A stretch of DNA of 64,000 nucleotides, taken from Zobellia amurskyensis. Its GTDB lineage: Bacteria > Bacteroidota > Bacteroidia > Flavobacteriales > Flavobacteriaceae. A program made the translations under genes and the position numbers. The DNA lies in assembly GCF_009725985.1 (NCBI RefSeq), contig NZ_RCNR01000021.1, positions 16,086-80,085 of the forward strand, in the 5' to 3' direction. The notes beneath the pieces were generated by a model. That model did not search any database. It had not been told where the DNA came from and worked only from the letters and a program-made list of their open reading frames with translations. Of this stretch, positions 1 through 10,400 are shown in pieces (position 1 is the stretch's first letter; each line of letters opens with the position of its first letter).

Positions 1-233
1 CAATCTGTTAAATTCAAGCACAAGTTATCAAAATGACCTCCTCACATTTTTGAGAAAGGGTACATAAAAAGTACATCAGTCCTTATAGTGGACTTAAGCC
101 CCGTAATACACGCTATTTGCAGTAGTCCTAATGTTAAGTAAGTATTAAACTTTAACATTGTGATGTAGTGTTGATGTAGTAGTTTAATCTAATGAAAATT
201 AGATATGTAAGAATTGTATGGTTATAACACCAT

Positions 234-2990
234 CTATTTGAACTTAATTAAAAAATTGGATAGGTTTTGTGAACTATCTATACCCAATTTCTTCCTTAAA
301 CGGTACCGATGTATTTCTACACCACGTATAGAAATGGCCATAAGAGGAGCTATTTCCTTACTGGACAAATTCATTTTTAGATAGGCACAAAGCTTCAAAT
401 CTTTAGGGGTCAGTTTTGGGAACTGCTGTAATAAATTGTCAAAGAAATCATCGTGAAGTTCTTTAAAATTGACTTCAAAATTCTTCCAATCTTCATTCTC
501 GTTAATAGACCCATCCAGTTTTTTGGTCAGCGAACGGTAACGTTGTTTGTTTGGGAAAGCATCCTTGTTTAAGACCATTAAATCTTTTAGCTCTAGAATA
601 AGCTCGTTCTTTTTGGCTACGCTCATTGTGGTTCGGGCCAATTCGGTCTGTTTGCGTTTTATTTCTTTCTCTAGTTTTTCTTTCTCTAATTGTGCCAGAC
701 GTTCTTCCTGCTCACGTTGTAACCGTATTTTTAAAATCTCGTGCTTTCTTCTGAGTTTTTGCCTGTTGTACCAACGTACTCCCAAAACAATCAAAACTAA
801 AATCAACACATACCCCAACATACTTAGTTTAGACAGGTACCAAGGAGAGGCTATTGCAAAAGCAATGGTTTTAGGACTGCTCATTCTGTTGTCCATAGTC
901 ACGGAATGTACATTTAATGTATAATCACCATGAGGTAGGTTTTGAAACTCCAATGTACCTTGGGTTCGGTATGCTTCTTGTTCTAAAGGACCTTTTAGCT
1001 CATAATAATACCTAGGTTGTACCATACTGGGCACCGACAACTGAAGTATCAATTCTTGAGAATGCGCATAAGGCACCCCAAAAAGGGAGTCTTTAACGGA
1101 ATACCTCTCTTGATCATCCTTAAAGAAGGTAAGCTCCGGAACAGGAATAGCATTCGTGTTCAATTGCCGCTGCAACTGGGCAATGTTCATTTTTGCAAAA
1201 CCGTCACTCAACGTTAAAAGGTAAATGGAGTCATTGCGTTTTACCGCTCGCTCCATATCGGGCATTAAGCGCTGGTTCAATTGGGTTTCACTTATCGCTA
1301 TGGCATTGTTCCGCAAATCCGTATACAGAAGTTCTTTGGTATCGGCATCCTTTAAAAACCAAAAGTGCTCACCATCTGAGTAAATAAGCGATTTATTTGT
1401 AAAAGGCTCAAACTCTTCTAAAGTTGCTATTTTACCTACTAGAGGGTCATATTTAAACCAATTACCCTCACTTTGCATTACAATCTGGTTTTTAATGCGA
1501 TACAACCTTACGTTGTAAATATTGGGTAATACCGTGGTATTAAAAGCAGTTTTCTCTTCTACGGCGGTCAAATCCTCGTTCAGTTTAAAACGAAAGAGGC
1601 CTTTATAATGGTGCGCTGCCCAAATGGTACGATTGTCTTCAAAACACAATTGTTTTACGGGAAAGTCAATTCCTGTAACCGTACTTACATTCCACCTATT
1701 ATTGGAATCCTTTATATACTTGGTTACTCCTGTATATGTCCCTTGCAAAAAGACATTGTTCTTTTCCGGAACCTTTACAAACTGATAGCCTCCAGCACGA
1801 TCGGATATTTTAGTGAGTTTCTCACCATCTACTTTAAAAGTTCCCGTATTATGGCCGGCCAAAACATCATTAGCAATTAACTCCAGGTCCCAAACATGGC
1901 CTTGTGAACCCTCAAAAAATTGAAGTTCATCATCCTTAAAATAATAAATGCCCGTGTTACTACCCAAATACATGGAGTTGTCTTGTATAGCCACATCATG
2001 AGTTGTACCTAGGGCCCCTGTATGATCCGTATAAAATGTTATAGCCGAGTTTACTTGAATACGGTCCATGCCACTCTCCAGCCCTACCCAGAATTGGTCT
2101 TTGAATTTAGCCAGAGATAATACGGTATTGTTCTGAAGTCCTGTTTTCCTATTCAAATTACGATAGGACCCCGAAGCGGAATCAAAAAGATAAATTCCGT
2201 TTTTAATGGTTCCAAAAGCAATTTCGCCCGTCTCCAAAGCAATCAGCTTATTGAGCTGATATTTCTTTAAAAGGCTGTTCATATTTTCATCCAACGATGT
2301 AAACTGTCCGTTTTGATATACTACACAACCGTTTAATTGTGTACCAATGAGCAGGCCGTCCTTAAAAGATGCCATGTCCGTTACCGTCTGGTCCTTAAGT
2401 ACGTCATCATTTCCTATGGGTTCCAACTTTTCGCCATTTACCACATAAAGCCCCAAGTTTTTGGCCGCTACGAAAACCTTGCCATCATAAACGGCCAGTC
2501 CCGTAATAACAAATTCAGGGTCTATTACCGTAATACGGCCCTCCTCATATTTATAAAGTGCCGAAAACGAACGGAAGTAAACAGCTTCTTTAAAAGGTAA
2601 AATCTGCCAGAATTCTTCACTCGTAAATGTATGGTTTTGAATCAAATGGGTAAGTGAGGTGTAATTCAGCTCCCCTGTTTCCGTGGTTTGCCAATATCCG
2701 AATTCCTCATAAGAACCTGTATAGACCTTGTCCCTTACCGAAGTTACCGATCGTAAAATTGTAGCGTTCGGTAACTTGTTCAAAATCCACTCCTCACCAT
2801 TAAAAGAAAGTAAACCTTTGTCATTGGCAGAAAAAACGTGGCCTTTTTCATCTACGGTCAACCCCCAATTTTGAGCTCCCGCATTGTATTCAAAAACTTT
2901 ATAGTTATAAATGGGCGGCAATAAGGTCTGAGTGCTTGAGACCCATGGCAATAGAAATAGTAAAAAGCATATGTAATATCCGTTTCTCAT
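234..2990 (-). CDS. Propeller-type sensor with LuxR-like HTH output (one-component regulator)
   Basis: A 918-residue protein with an N-terminal signal/anchor sequence and repeated propeller-like segments (roughly residues 25-630) of the two-component regulator propeller type. A Y_Y_Y-like segment (about 650-715) precedes one membrane helix (about 725-745). A charged coiled coil rich in Glu/Lys/Arg (about 745-825) follows, then a C-terminal LuxR-like helix-turn-helix (LTPKDLKLCAYLKM ... KEIAPLMAIS). No histidine kinase or receiver domain is visible, so signal should pass directly from a periplasmic sensor across the membrane to a DNA-binding domain. Related Bacteroidetes proteins often control carbohydrate genes; the ligand and targets here are unknown. 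It stands alone, divergent from the guanine deaminase. ATG start followed by a hydrophobic stretch. The architecture is clear; the role is inferred. Confidence 0.85.
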   Translation of the reverse strand: MRNGYYICFLLFLLPWVSSTQTLLPPIYNYKVFEYNAGAQNWGLTVDEKGHVFSANDKGLLSFNGEEWILNKLPNATILRSVTSVRDKVYTGSYEEFGYWQTTETGELNYTSLTHLIQNHTFTSEEFWQILPFKEAVYFRSFSALYKYEEGRITVIDPEFVITGLAVYDGKVFVAAKNLGLYVVNGEKLEPIGNDDVLKDQTVTDMASFKDGLLIGTQLNGCVVYQNGQFTSLDENMNSLLKKYQLNKLIALETGEIAFGTIKNGIYLFDSASGSYRNLNRKTGLQNNTVLSLAKFKDQFWVGLESGMDRIQVNSAITFYTDHTGALGTTHDVAIQDNSMYLGSNTGIYYFKDDELQFFEGSQGHVWDLELIANDVLAGHNTGTFKVDGEKLTKISDRAGGYQFVKVPEKNNVFLQGTYTGVTKYIKDSNNRWNVSTVTGIDFPVKQLCFEDNRTIWAAHHYKGLFRFKLNEDLTAVEEKTAFNTTVLPNIYNVRLYRIKNQIVMQSEGNWFKYDPLVGKIATLEEFEPFTNKSLIYSDGEHFWFLKDADTKELLYTDLRNNAIAISETQLNQRLMPDMERAVKRNDSIYLLTLSDGFAKMNIAQLQRQLNTNAIPVPELTFFKDDQERYSVKDSLFGVPYAHSQELILQLSVPSMVQPRYYYELKGPLEQEAYRTQGTLEFQNLPHGDYTLNVHSVTMDNRMSSPKTIAFAIASPWYLSKLSMLGYVLILVLIVLGVRWYNRQKLRRKHEILKIRLQREQEERLAQLEKEKLEKEIKRKQTELARTTMSVAKKNELILELKDLMVLNKDAFPNKQRYRSLTKKLDGSINENEDWKNFEVNFKELHDDFFDNLLQQFPKLTPKDLKLCAYLKMNLSSKEIAPLMAISIRGVEIHRYRLRKKLGIDSSQNLSNFLIKFK

Positions 2991-3319
2991 CTACATTTAT
3001 TTCTTTTCATGTTAACAGAAGTAGCGCTACAGTAGCAAAGATAAACAGTTTAAGGAACCTTATCCATATAGTTCAAGAATGAGCGGCCATCTTAAAAATG
3101 CCCATAGCTAAGTTGATAGTTTCCCTTACGTGGAATTATTCAATGATTTTCTAAGTAGGTATGGAGGAAAGGAAAAAAGGTAGAAAACGGGTAGAATTAT
3201 GTAATTTTGAATGTTTATTTGGTTGATACAAGTTCATTTTTGAAAAGAGAGCAAAGTATCAACACACTTTTTTACATTCGGTTGTACCTAGCGATGTATG
3301 ACAAACACCCATTTAATTT
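2991..3319. other. Divergent intergenic region without a gene
   Basis: The 329-base gap between the minus-strand regulator and the plus-strand deaminase holds no convincing ORF or RNA gene. Besides the TATCTTTG element at 3036-3043 it contains a short perfect palindrome (GTAGCGCTAC, near 3021-3030) of unknown meaning. Nothing else stands out. Confidence 0.6.
3036..3043 (-). promoter_or_regulatory. Candidate -7 promoter element for the propeller regulator
   Basis: On the minus strand the bases read TATCTTTG, matching the Flavobacteria/Bacteroides TAnnTTTG -7 consensus, 46 bases upstream of the ATG at 2990. No well-spaced TTG -33 element was found, so this rests on the -7 match alone. Confidence 0.4.
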
Positions 3320-3802
3320 ATGAATATGATGAAAGAACATGAAGTTTTTATGCGCCGGGCTATTGAGATGGCGGCCAAAGGAATGAACTCAAATGCCGGT
3401 GGCCCTTTTGGCGCTGTAGTGGTAAAGGATGGTGAAATAATTGCCGAAGGCCACAATAAAGTAACCTCTACGAACGACCCTACCGCCCATGCAGAAATGG
3501 TAGTAATCAGGGAAGCTTGTAGTAAATTGAATAGTTTTCAACTAACTGACTGCATTATTTATACCTCTTGTGAACCCTGCCCTATGTGCTTTGGTGCTAT
3601 CTACTGGGCAAGACCTAAAGCGGTATACTACGGCTGTGATAAGGCCGATGCGAAAGCGATAGATTTTGATGACCAATTTATCTATGATGAACTGGATAAA
3701 GACATGGAAGACAGGCAGATTTATTTTAAGCAAATGCTACAAGATGATGCGGTTCAAGTTTTTAATAACTGGGCAGAAAAACACGATAAAACCAAGTACT
3801 AG
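3320..3802 (+). CDS. guaD: Guanine deaminase (cytidine-deaminase-like fold)
   Basis: A 160-residue cytoplasmic zinc deaminase that should convert guanine to xanthine and ammonia in purine salvage. The zinc and catalytic residues are visible as His57-Ala-Glu59 (THAEM-type motif in TAHAEM) and Cys87-Pro-Met-Cys90 (CEPCPMC). The length and the C-terminal stretch with FDDQFIYDEL match Bacillus GuaD-type enzymes better than tRNA adenosine deaminase TadA. In-frame ATGs also occur at codons 3 and 4, so the exact start is uncertain by a few residues. The downstream gene is an unrelated acetyltransferase on the same strand. Other purine deaminases of this superfamily remain possible. Confidence 0.82.
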   Translation: MNMMKEHEVFMRRAIEMAAKGMNSNAGGPFGAVVVKDGEIIAEGHNKVTSTNDPTAHAEMVVIREACSKLNSFQLTDCIIYTSCEPCPMCFGAIYWARPKAVYYGCDKADAKAIDFDDQFIYDELDKDMEDRQIYFKQMLQDDAVQVFNNWAEKHDKTKY

Positions 3803-3861
3803 TGTTACTATCAAAAATTGATATTCTATTTAAAGAAGCCTTCCATTGAATCTAGACGACT

Positions 3862-4433
3862 ATGACCGAAAAAGAAAAAATGATCAATGGCGAAGTTTAT
3901 GATTCTCGTGACGCGGAACTCCTTAAAATGTACCATAGGGCCCGTAAAATACTACAGGCCTATAACACTTTGGACTCAGAACTATTAGAAGAAAGGGAGC
4001 GACTTTTAAACCAGTTGCTGGCACAAAAAGCTGCTGGCGTATGGATTGAGGCTCCCTTTTTCTGTGACTATGGAAGTAATATTTCTATAGGTGAAAACAC
4101 TTTTGTGAACACCAATTGTATGTTTATTGATAACAATACCATTACAATTGGCAAAAACGGGTTAATTGCCCCTTTTGTACAAATCTACACCGCCACCCAC
4201 CCATAAAAGCAACGGACCGAATTATTGAAGAAGGAAATGCTTCCCGTTATTTAACCCACACCAAACCAGTTGTAATTGGTGATAACGCGTGGATTGGAGG
4301 TAACACAGTTATCTTTCCCGGTGTAACCATTGGCAACAACGTAACCATAGGCGCAGGAAGTGTTGTTACCAAAGACGTACCTAATGATGTTCTTGCTTAC
4401 GGTAACCCTTGCAAAGTAATCAGGTTTCTTTAA
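3862..4433 (+). pseudogene. maa: Maltose/galactoside O-acetyltransferase, split by a one-base frameshift
   Basis: The first part (3862-4206) encodes the N-terminal mac-type helix segment and the start of a left-handed beta-helix, ending with the catalytic-region motif ATHP followed directly by TAA. Shifting frame at about 4203 restores a further 76 codons, ending at TAA 4431-4433. These contain typical hexapeptide repeats ([28 protein letters not shown]) and the usual ending YGNPCKVI. The joined product would be about 190 residues, the normal family length. One missing base near 4201-4204 (CACCCATAAAA where CACCCAATAAAA would read through) explains the break. It is either a real inactivating mutation or a sequencing error in an A-rich run. 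The intact enzyme would transfer acetyl from acetyl-CoA to a sugar hydroxyl. Its stop codon directly abuts the stop of the convergent DUF4861 gene. Confidence 0.85.
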
Positions 4434-5630
4434 TTATTTCAAATAACTAATCTGTAGTGGAAACCGGAGCTTTTTTGAAAACTCGGCCAAATAATTTTCC
4501 CACTCCTTGGCATTGGAAAATTGTCCGCTTTCTTTCCAAGTAAAACCTGCATAGTAATCCACCGTGCCATTTTCTACCTTTAATTGGGCATACACATTAT
4601 TCTCATCAGGTTTTCCATTTTGGTATTCTTCTACCTGTAATAGGGTTTTGGGATTGCTAACAATAGCTGTACCCAATTCAGATTCTTCATGCGGTTGCCA
4701 ATAACTTATATAACCTTTAGACTTATTAACACTTGTTTCACCATCGTTCTCGTGCATGGTCAAACCTGCAGAAATATGGTCCGTTCCTTTAACTTTAATT
4801 TTAAGACGAGAGAGGTTAGAACCATAATCCAATGATATGTGCTTTTCTTCCGTAATAATGTCTTCCCCAGCATTCCAATCCGCATATTTTAAAACAAAAC
4901 TTGTTCTAATAGGGCCTATAGTTACCCTCTTATAGCTCTCAAAATTCTTTGAAATATGGTGCGTGCTATCTTTTTTAACCGCAATACCACCTACGCCCCT
5001 GCTTACTCCTACATGAAAATTATCCAGTCCTTCGCCAGTATCTTCATGATAGGTACCGTCGGTTTCCAACTCCTTTTTATACCACTTGTTTATAATAGGG
5101 TAATCTACCTTTTTTAACCAGGCGTCTATTCCACTGGACAGGGTTCCGCCAGGAATACCGTCTTCCTTCAATTTTTGCGCCGTTGGACCATAGGTTCTAA
5201 AAGCAACCCGATTGTTTTCCCATGCATAATCATCTGTTCTTTCAGGAACAAAACGCGAGTAACAAGCGGGATTATTCTCGACCTCCACAATCTCTTCAGA
5301 TGGTACTATCTCAAAAATTTTAGTTGCTTTAGCTTCAATATTAGGTTGAAACAAAAGCTGATCAAAACGCCCGTCTCCGTCATTGTCTACAGCTTGCGAA
5401 GTTATTTTCGCTTTTGTGGACGAATCAATAAGTTCATACGATTTTGCCGATGCCAAAATTCCTTGTTTAAAAGGAACGGCATGTAAATCTATTTCCACCG
5501 TTTCAAACGAACGAGATTCATTTAACGGATTCTCTATCTCAACTTGATAGATTTCTTGGGCAGCGTCCGCGCAACCTAAATGTACTAATGCTCCATAAAC
5601 CCCAATGGCAACTAATACCTTTCTTTTCAT
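4434..5630 (-). CDS. DUF4861 family exported protein of a uronate locus
   Basis: A 398-residue protein with an N-terminal signal sequence ending in a lipobox-like HLGC, so probably a periplasmic or lipid-anchored protein. The sequence opens with the ENPL...FETVEIDL pattern recognised from DUF4861, a family of unassigned function that recurs in Bacteroidetes loci for pectin, alginate and ulvan-like uronic acid polymers. It is the last gene of a tight three-gene operon: four bases separate it from kduD, and kduD lies two bases from kduI. This context suggests a role in handling unsaturated uronate oligosaccharides outside the cytoplasm. The family assignment is by recognition and the biochemical role is inference. 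Confidence 0.75.
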   Translation of the reverse strand: MKRKVLVAIGVYGALVHLGCADAAQEIYQVEIENPLNESRSFETVEIDLHAVPFKQGILASAKSYELIDSSTKAKITSQAVDNDGDGRFDQLLFQPNIEAKATKIFEIVPSEEIVEVENNPACYSRFVPERTDDYAWENNRVAFRTYGPTAQKLKEDGIPGGTLSSGIDAWLKKVDYPIINKWYKKELETDGTYHEDTGEGLDNFHVGVSRGVGGIAVKKDSTHHISKNFESYKRVTIGPIRTSFVLKYADWNAGEDIITEEKHISLDYGSNLSRLKIKVKGTDHISAGLTMHENDGETSVNKSKGYISYWQPHEESELGTAIVSNPKTLLQVEEYQNGKPDENNVYAQLKVENGTVDYYAGFTWKESGQFSNAKEWENYLAEFSKKLRFPLQISYLK

Positions 5631-5634
5631 AAGC

Positions 5635-6429
5635 TTATTTTTCGTTGGATGGTTTTCCTATAGTGGCCAAAATTCCTCCATCAACATATAGCACATGTCC
5701 GTTTACAAAATTACTTGCCTCTGAGCTTAAAAAGATGGCCGCTCCTTGAAGCTCATTGGGATCTCCCCATTTGGCCGCTGGGGTTCTATTGATAATAAAT
5801 TCATTGAACGGATGCCCGTCAACCCGAATAGGTTCTGTCTGTGACGTCGCAAAATACCCCGGTCCAATTCCATTTACCTGAATATTATGTTTGGCCCACT
5901 CCGTAGCCATATTCTGGGTAAGCATTTTTAAACCTCCTTTGGCAGCTGCATAAGCCCCTACGGTATTTCTACCCAGTTCGCTCATCATGGAACAGATATT
6001 AATAATCTTGCCCTCTTTACGTGCAATCATACTTTTGACTACATGTTTTGATACAATAAACGGACTCACCAAATCAACATCTATCACCTGTTTAAAATCA
6101 GACACTTCCATGTCCTCAAGTGGTGTTCTTTTAATAATACCCGCATTGTTCACAAGAATATCAATCTCACCTACTTCTTTTTGTATTTTTTGAATTGCTT
6201 CTATTACAGCCTGCTCATTAGTTACATCAAATTTATAGCCGTGGGCAATAATGCCTTCTTTTTCATACACTTTAAGCGCCTCATCTATCTTTTCTTGTGA
6301 CGAGTTTCCATTTACGATCAACGTGGCACCGGCATTCCCTAAACCTTTGGCCATAGCCATTCCCAATCCGTGTGTACTACCCGTTACTAGGGCTACTTTT
6401 CCTTTTAAATCAAATAACGAAATGCTCAT
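5635..6429 (-). CDS. kduD: SDR oxidoreductase, KduD-type 2-deoxy-D-gluconate 3-dehydrogenase
   Basis: A 264-residue classical short-chain dehydrogenase. The cofactor motif TGSTHGLG (near residues 16-23), NNAG, a catalytic Ser in ICSMMSE and the YAAAK pair are all present. In the KDG pathway KduD reduces 2,5-diketo-3-deoxygluconate, made by KduI, to 2-keto-3-deoxygluconate in the cytoplasm. Placement two bases downstream of kduI supports this over gluconate 5-dehydrogenase, which has a very similar sequence. The C-terminal tail (GKPSNEK) is slightly longer than usual. The kinase and aldolase for the next steps (KdgK, KdgA) are not in the window. Confidence 0.85.
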   Translation of the reverse strand: MSISLFDLKGKVALVTGSTHGLGMAMAKGLGNAGATLIVNGNSSQEKIDEALKVYEKEGIIAHGYKFDVTNEQAVIEAIQKIQKEVGEIDILVNNAGIIKRTPLEDMEVSDFKQVIDVDLVSPFIVSKHVVKSMIARKEGKIINICSMMSELGRNTVGAYAAAKGGLKMLTQNMATEWAKHNIQVNGIGPGYFATSQTEPIRVDGHPFNEFIINRTPAAKWGDPNELQGAAIFLSSEASNFVNGHVLYVDGGILATIGKPSNEK

Positions 6430-6431
6430 AT

Positions 6432-7271
6432 CTATCTTAATTCTGTAATTTTTGCTACGTCCATATCACTATAATCAAGGTTCTCACCGGCCATACCCCA
6501 AATAAACGTATAGTTAGATGTTCCGGAGCCACAGTGAATGGACCATGGTGGAGAGATTACCGCTTGGTGGTTCTGCATCCAAATATGACGGGTTTCTTGA
6601 GGTTGTCCCATAAAATGGCACACGGATTGATTTTCAGGCACATCTGTATAAAAATAAACTTCCATACGACGGTCATGAACATGAGCAGGCATAGTATTCC
6701 AAACACTTCCTGTTTTTAATTCAGTCATTCCCATTTGAAGCTGACACGTAGTAACGATACCTCCAATAATCATTTGATTCACGGTCCTATGATTGGCCGT
6801 TTCCAAACTACCCAACTCTAATTTATTAGCCTCTGCCCTACTAACTTTTTTGGTAGGAAACGAAGCGTGTGCCGGAGCAGAATTAAAATAGAACAGAGCA
6901 GGCTCATTTGCATTGTTGCTCTTAAAAATAACTTCCTTTGCACCTGACCCAATATATAATGCGTCTTTATGCTCAATTTTATAAGAGGTTCCATCTACTT
7001 CTATGGATCCGGAAGCTCCTACATTAATTATCCCTATTTCTCTTCGCTCTAAAAAATAGCTGGACTTTAAAGGGTCTATCGCTTCAAGATGCAATGAGGT
7101 TTCTGGAACTGCCCCACCGGTAATATATCTGTCGTAATGGGAGTAGGTCATGTTCACTTTTCCCTGTTCCAGTAGATTTTCAATCAAGAACTCATCTCTT
7201 AATTGGGTAGTATCATACCCTTTTACAGCTTCTGGACTTGAAGCATATCGTGTTTCGTAATTCAATTTCAT
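6432..7271 (-). CDS. kduI: 5-dehydro-4-deoxy-D-glucuronate isomerase
   Basis: A 279-residue cupin-fold isomerase, the normal KduI length. It converts 5-keto-4-deoxyuronate (DKI), which forms from unsaturated uronic acids after lyase and unsaturated glucuronyl hydrolase action, to 2,5-diketo-3-deoxygluconate. Family signatures visible include the opening RYASSPEAVKGYDT, the LERREIGIINVG segment, the metal-binding HVHDRRMEVYFY region and the ending WSIHCGSGTSNYTFIWGMAGEN. It is the first gene of the kduI-kduD-DUF4861 operon and diverges from the HTCS regulator across 221 bases, which probably holds the control sites for both. Confidence is high. Confidence 0.93.
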   Translation of the reverse strand: MKLNYETRYASSPEAVKGYDTTQLRDEFLIENLLEQGKVNMTYSHYDRYITGGAVPETSLHLEAIDPLKSSYFLERREIGIINVGASGSIEVDGTSYKIEHKDALYIGSGAKEVIFKSNNANEPALFYFNSAPAHASFPTKKVSRAEANKLELGSLETANHRTVNQMIIGGIVTTCQLQMGMTELKTGSVWNTMPAHVHDRRMEVYFYTDVPENQSVCHFMGQPQETRHIWMQNHQAVISPPWSIHCGSGTSNYTFIWGMAGENLDYSDMDVAKITELR

Positions 7272-7492
7272 GTTTAAAAACAGTTTCGGTTATGTTTTTG
7301 TTTCAATTCTATTTTCTGTAGGATAAAAGTACTTTTTAACAGTCCAACCATACGGGGCATATAGTCCAATAAAAGGGGGCTAATCATTCAATATCACGTA
7401 TTCACAGGGCTGAGCGGAATTACCCTAAATTATAGCTTAGAAAATTCTCTGAAGAATCACTAACTTTTACCTTTTATAATACCTTATGTATA

Positions 7493-10400
7493 ATGAAGTT
7501 TAATTTCGCCCTTGTTGTTCTCTTTGGCTTTCTCGTGCAATTACAAGCACAATCTCCCCACAAGGCTACCGACGAACTGAATTTTAAGAATTACACTACC
7601 GAGGAGGGACTTTCCCAACGTTCCGTAGTTGCCGTTGCACAGGATAAGCAGGGCTACTTATGGTTCGGTACGCGTTACGGGCTCAATAGATTTGATGGAC
7701 ATGAATTTAAAAACTACTACTATGATGCCACAAACAAAAATAGCTTAAGCAATAGCTGGATAAAAGTATTGTTCAGAGACGATAGCGGCATCCTATGGGT
7801 GGGGACAAAAAATGGACTGAATACCTATAACCCCCAAACCGATAACTTTGATAGGGTGCAAATTCCCAATCAAGAAAACAGACCTTTTAAAGGAGAAGTA
7901 TATGATATTATTTCTGATGGAAACAAAGGAGTATGGGTAGCCGCAGATATTGGTTTAATGCACATAGATTCCGATTCTAAAGAAATCAACAATTTCAACG
8001 AATTATATAAGCCCGCTACGCTGGAATCCAACAGGGTACTATCACTCCTTAATTTAGAAAATGATGCTTTATGGATTGCTACCTCAAAAACAGTCCATTT
8101 ATATAATAAGAAAGAAAATAAAATTCAGGCATATAGTTATCCAGAGGGTCAATCTCCCGAAAGCACAAAGAACTACCATACCGTTCTTTTCCAAGATAAG
8201 TCCGGTAGCATTTGGTTAGGTCACGACGGTGGACTTGCAAAACTTAACAAAGAGAAGCTGAAATTTATAGATTTTAAGATCGCTAAAAACTCAAAACCAA
8301 TTGAGAGTCCCGTCCGTACTATTTATGAAGACGATGAACAAAATCTCTGGATCGGCTCCTACAGCGGACTATATTTTTTAAACAAAAAAACAAATGAGGT
8401 AACTCATCATGATAACGACCCAGAAGATCCTGAAAGCATTAGTCAAAATTCCATTTATAAAATAATGGAAGACTCTAGAGGAGACATTTGGATTGGCACA
8501 TGGGCGGGCGGAGTCAATTACTTGAACAGAAAATCTAATATATTCAAAAACTACCAAATAGGTTCTAACGGCCTAAATTACCCTGTTGTAAGTTCTATTG
8601 TAGAGACAAAATCAGAAAATTTATGGGTCGGAACCGAAGGCGGCGGACTCAATTATTTCAACACATCAAACAACACTTTTAAACATTTTGTTCATGATAA
8701 CGCTGACAAGAGCTCCATATCCAGCAACAATATAAAAGCCATTGTAAAAGATTACAAGAGTAATTTATGGATTGCCACGCACAACAAAGGGCTTTCTTAT
8801 GCTTTACTTGAAAAACAAGGGCCATCATTTAAAGATTGGGTAGACAAAACTCATACCTTCTCCAACTTTTCAACCAATAGGGCCACTTCTTTAATAGAAG
8901 ACATGAATAATAACCTTTGGGTAGGAACAGATAATCGTGGGTTAAACTACTATGATACCAAAACTGGAAAAAGTTTTAGAATTGCCGACCCTAATAATAT
9001 ATTAGGCACTTTCATTAGTGCAATTACTCAAAGCCCAAATGAAAAAATCCTTCTTGTTGGTGGTGAAAACGGACTTGGTTCAATTTCTATAGACACCAAA
9101 GTAATAGAACCCATAAAATTTAAGGAAGGCACCCATACTCCGTATGATATTCAGAAAGTAATTAGTATTTACCCCCAGTCCAGCACCCAGTTATGGATAG
9201 GTACCGAAGGAGACGGACTCTATTCTTACAATCTAGAATCTAAAAAATCGGTTCGGTATGGAATAAATAATGGACTCCCAGATGAAGTGGTTTACGGTAT
9301 TCTCCCCGATGATCAAGGGTATATCTGGCTTAGTACGAACAAAGGTTTAAGTAGGTTGAATATTTCTACGGATGAAATAAAAAACTACTCGCAATCAGAT
9401 GGTTTGGTAAACAACGAATTTAATTATGGAGCTTATTTAAAGACCAGAAAAGGAGATTTGATCTTTGGAGGAGTAAATGGTTTTACCGTTTTTAACCCTA
9501 AGGAAATAGAACGGGATTCTTTTATCCCCCCTGTTCTCATTGAAAATTTAAAAATAACAAATACCACCCAAAAAATAGTAGACCACAGTTCCTCCAAATT
9601 TAAGTTGGCATACAATGAGAACGATATTAGTATTGAGTATGTAGCGTTAGACTATTCCAGACCAAAGAACAATCAATACGCTTATATGCTAGAAGGGTTT
9701 GATTCTAAATGGCAATTTGTTGGCAATCAAACAAAAGCCACATACACCAATCTAGATCCCGGCAGTTACACTTTTCTTGTAAAGGCCACGAATAGTGACG
9801 GTGTTTGGAATGGAAAAACAGCCTCACTGGACATTCATATAAACCCGCCTTATTGGCTTACTTGGTGGGCATATATAATCTATGCAATTTTATTGGTAAG
9901 TGCTTTTTTATTGATCAGAAGATATACTCTTATACGCATTAAGGAGCGTCATGATTTAAGAAAAGAACGTCAGGAAAAGACGCAGATTCAGGAATTAAAT
10001 CAATTAAAATTACAGCTTTTCACCAACATCTCACATGATTTCAGAACACCGTTAACCCTTATAACCGCTCCGTTGCAACGCCTTATTCAAGAAAAGAAAG
10101 GTGATGCGCAAATGCAAAGACAATTAACGGGTATGCAGCGTAACGCACGTATATTGCTGCAACTTATAAATCAGTTGTTGGATTTTAGAAAGGCTGAAAA
10201 TGGAAAGCTTAAAATGGCTTTTTCCAAAAATGATGTAATTCCTTTTATTGAAGAAACCAAAGCTTCCTTTAACGACCTAGCCCATGACATGGCCATACAA
10301 TTTGAACTTGATGTTCCTGAGCCTCCATTGGAAGTTTGGTTTGATCGTATAGAAATGAAAAAGGTGGTTTTGAACATTCTAAGTAACGCATTCAAATTCA

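Noticed and set aside
1..233. Gene or RNA at the left edge.
   Set aside because: No ORF, tRNA-like fold or known RNA motif was recognised in these AT-rich bases; probably intergenic.
3862..4433. Programmed ribosomal frameshift in the acetyltransferase.
   Set aside because: There is no slippery heptamer or downstream structure that I can see, and this enzyme family is not known for frameshifting. Mutation or sequencing error is simpler.
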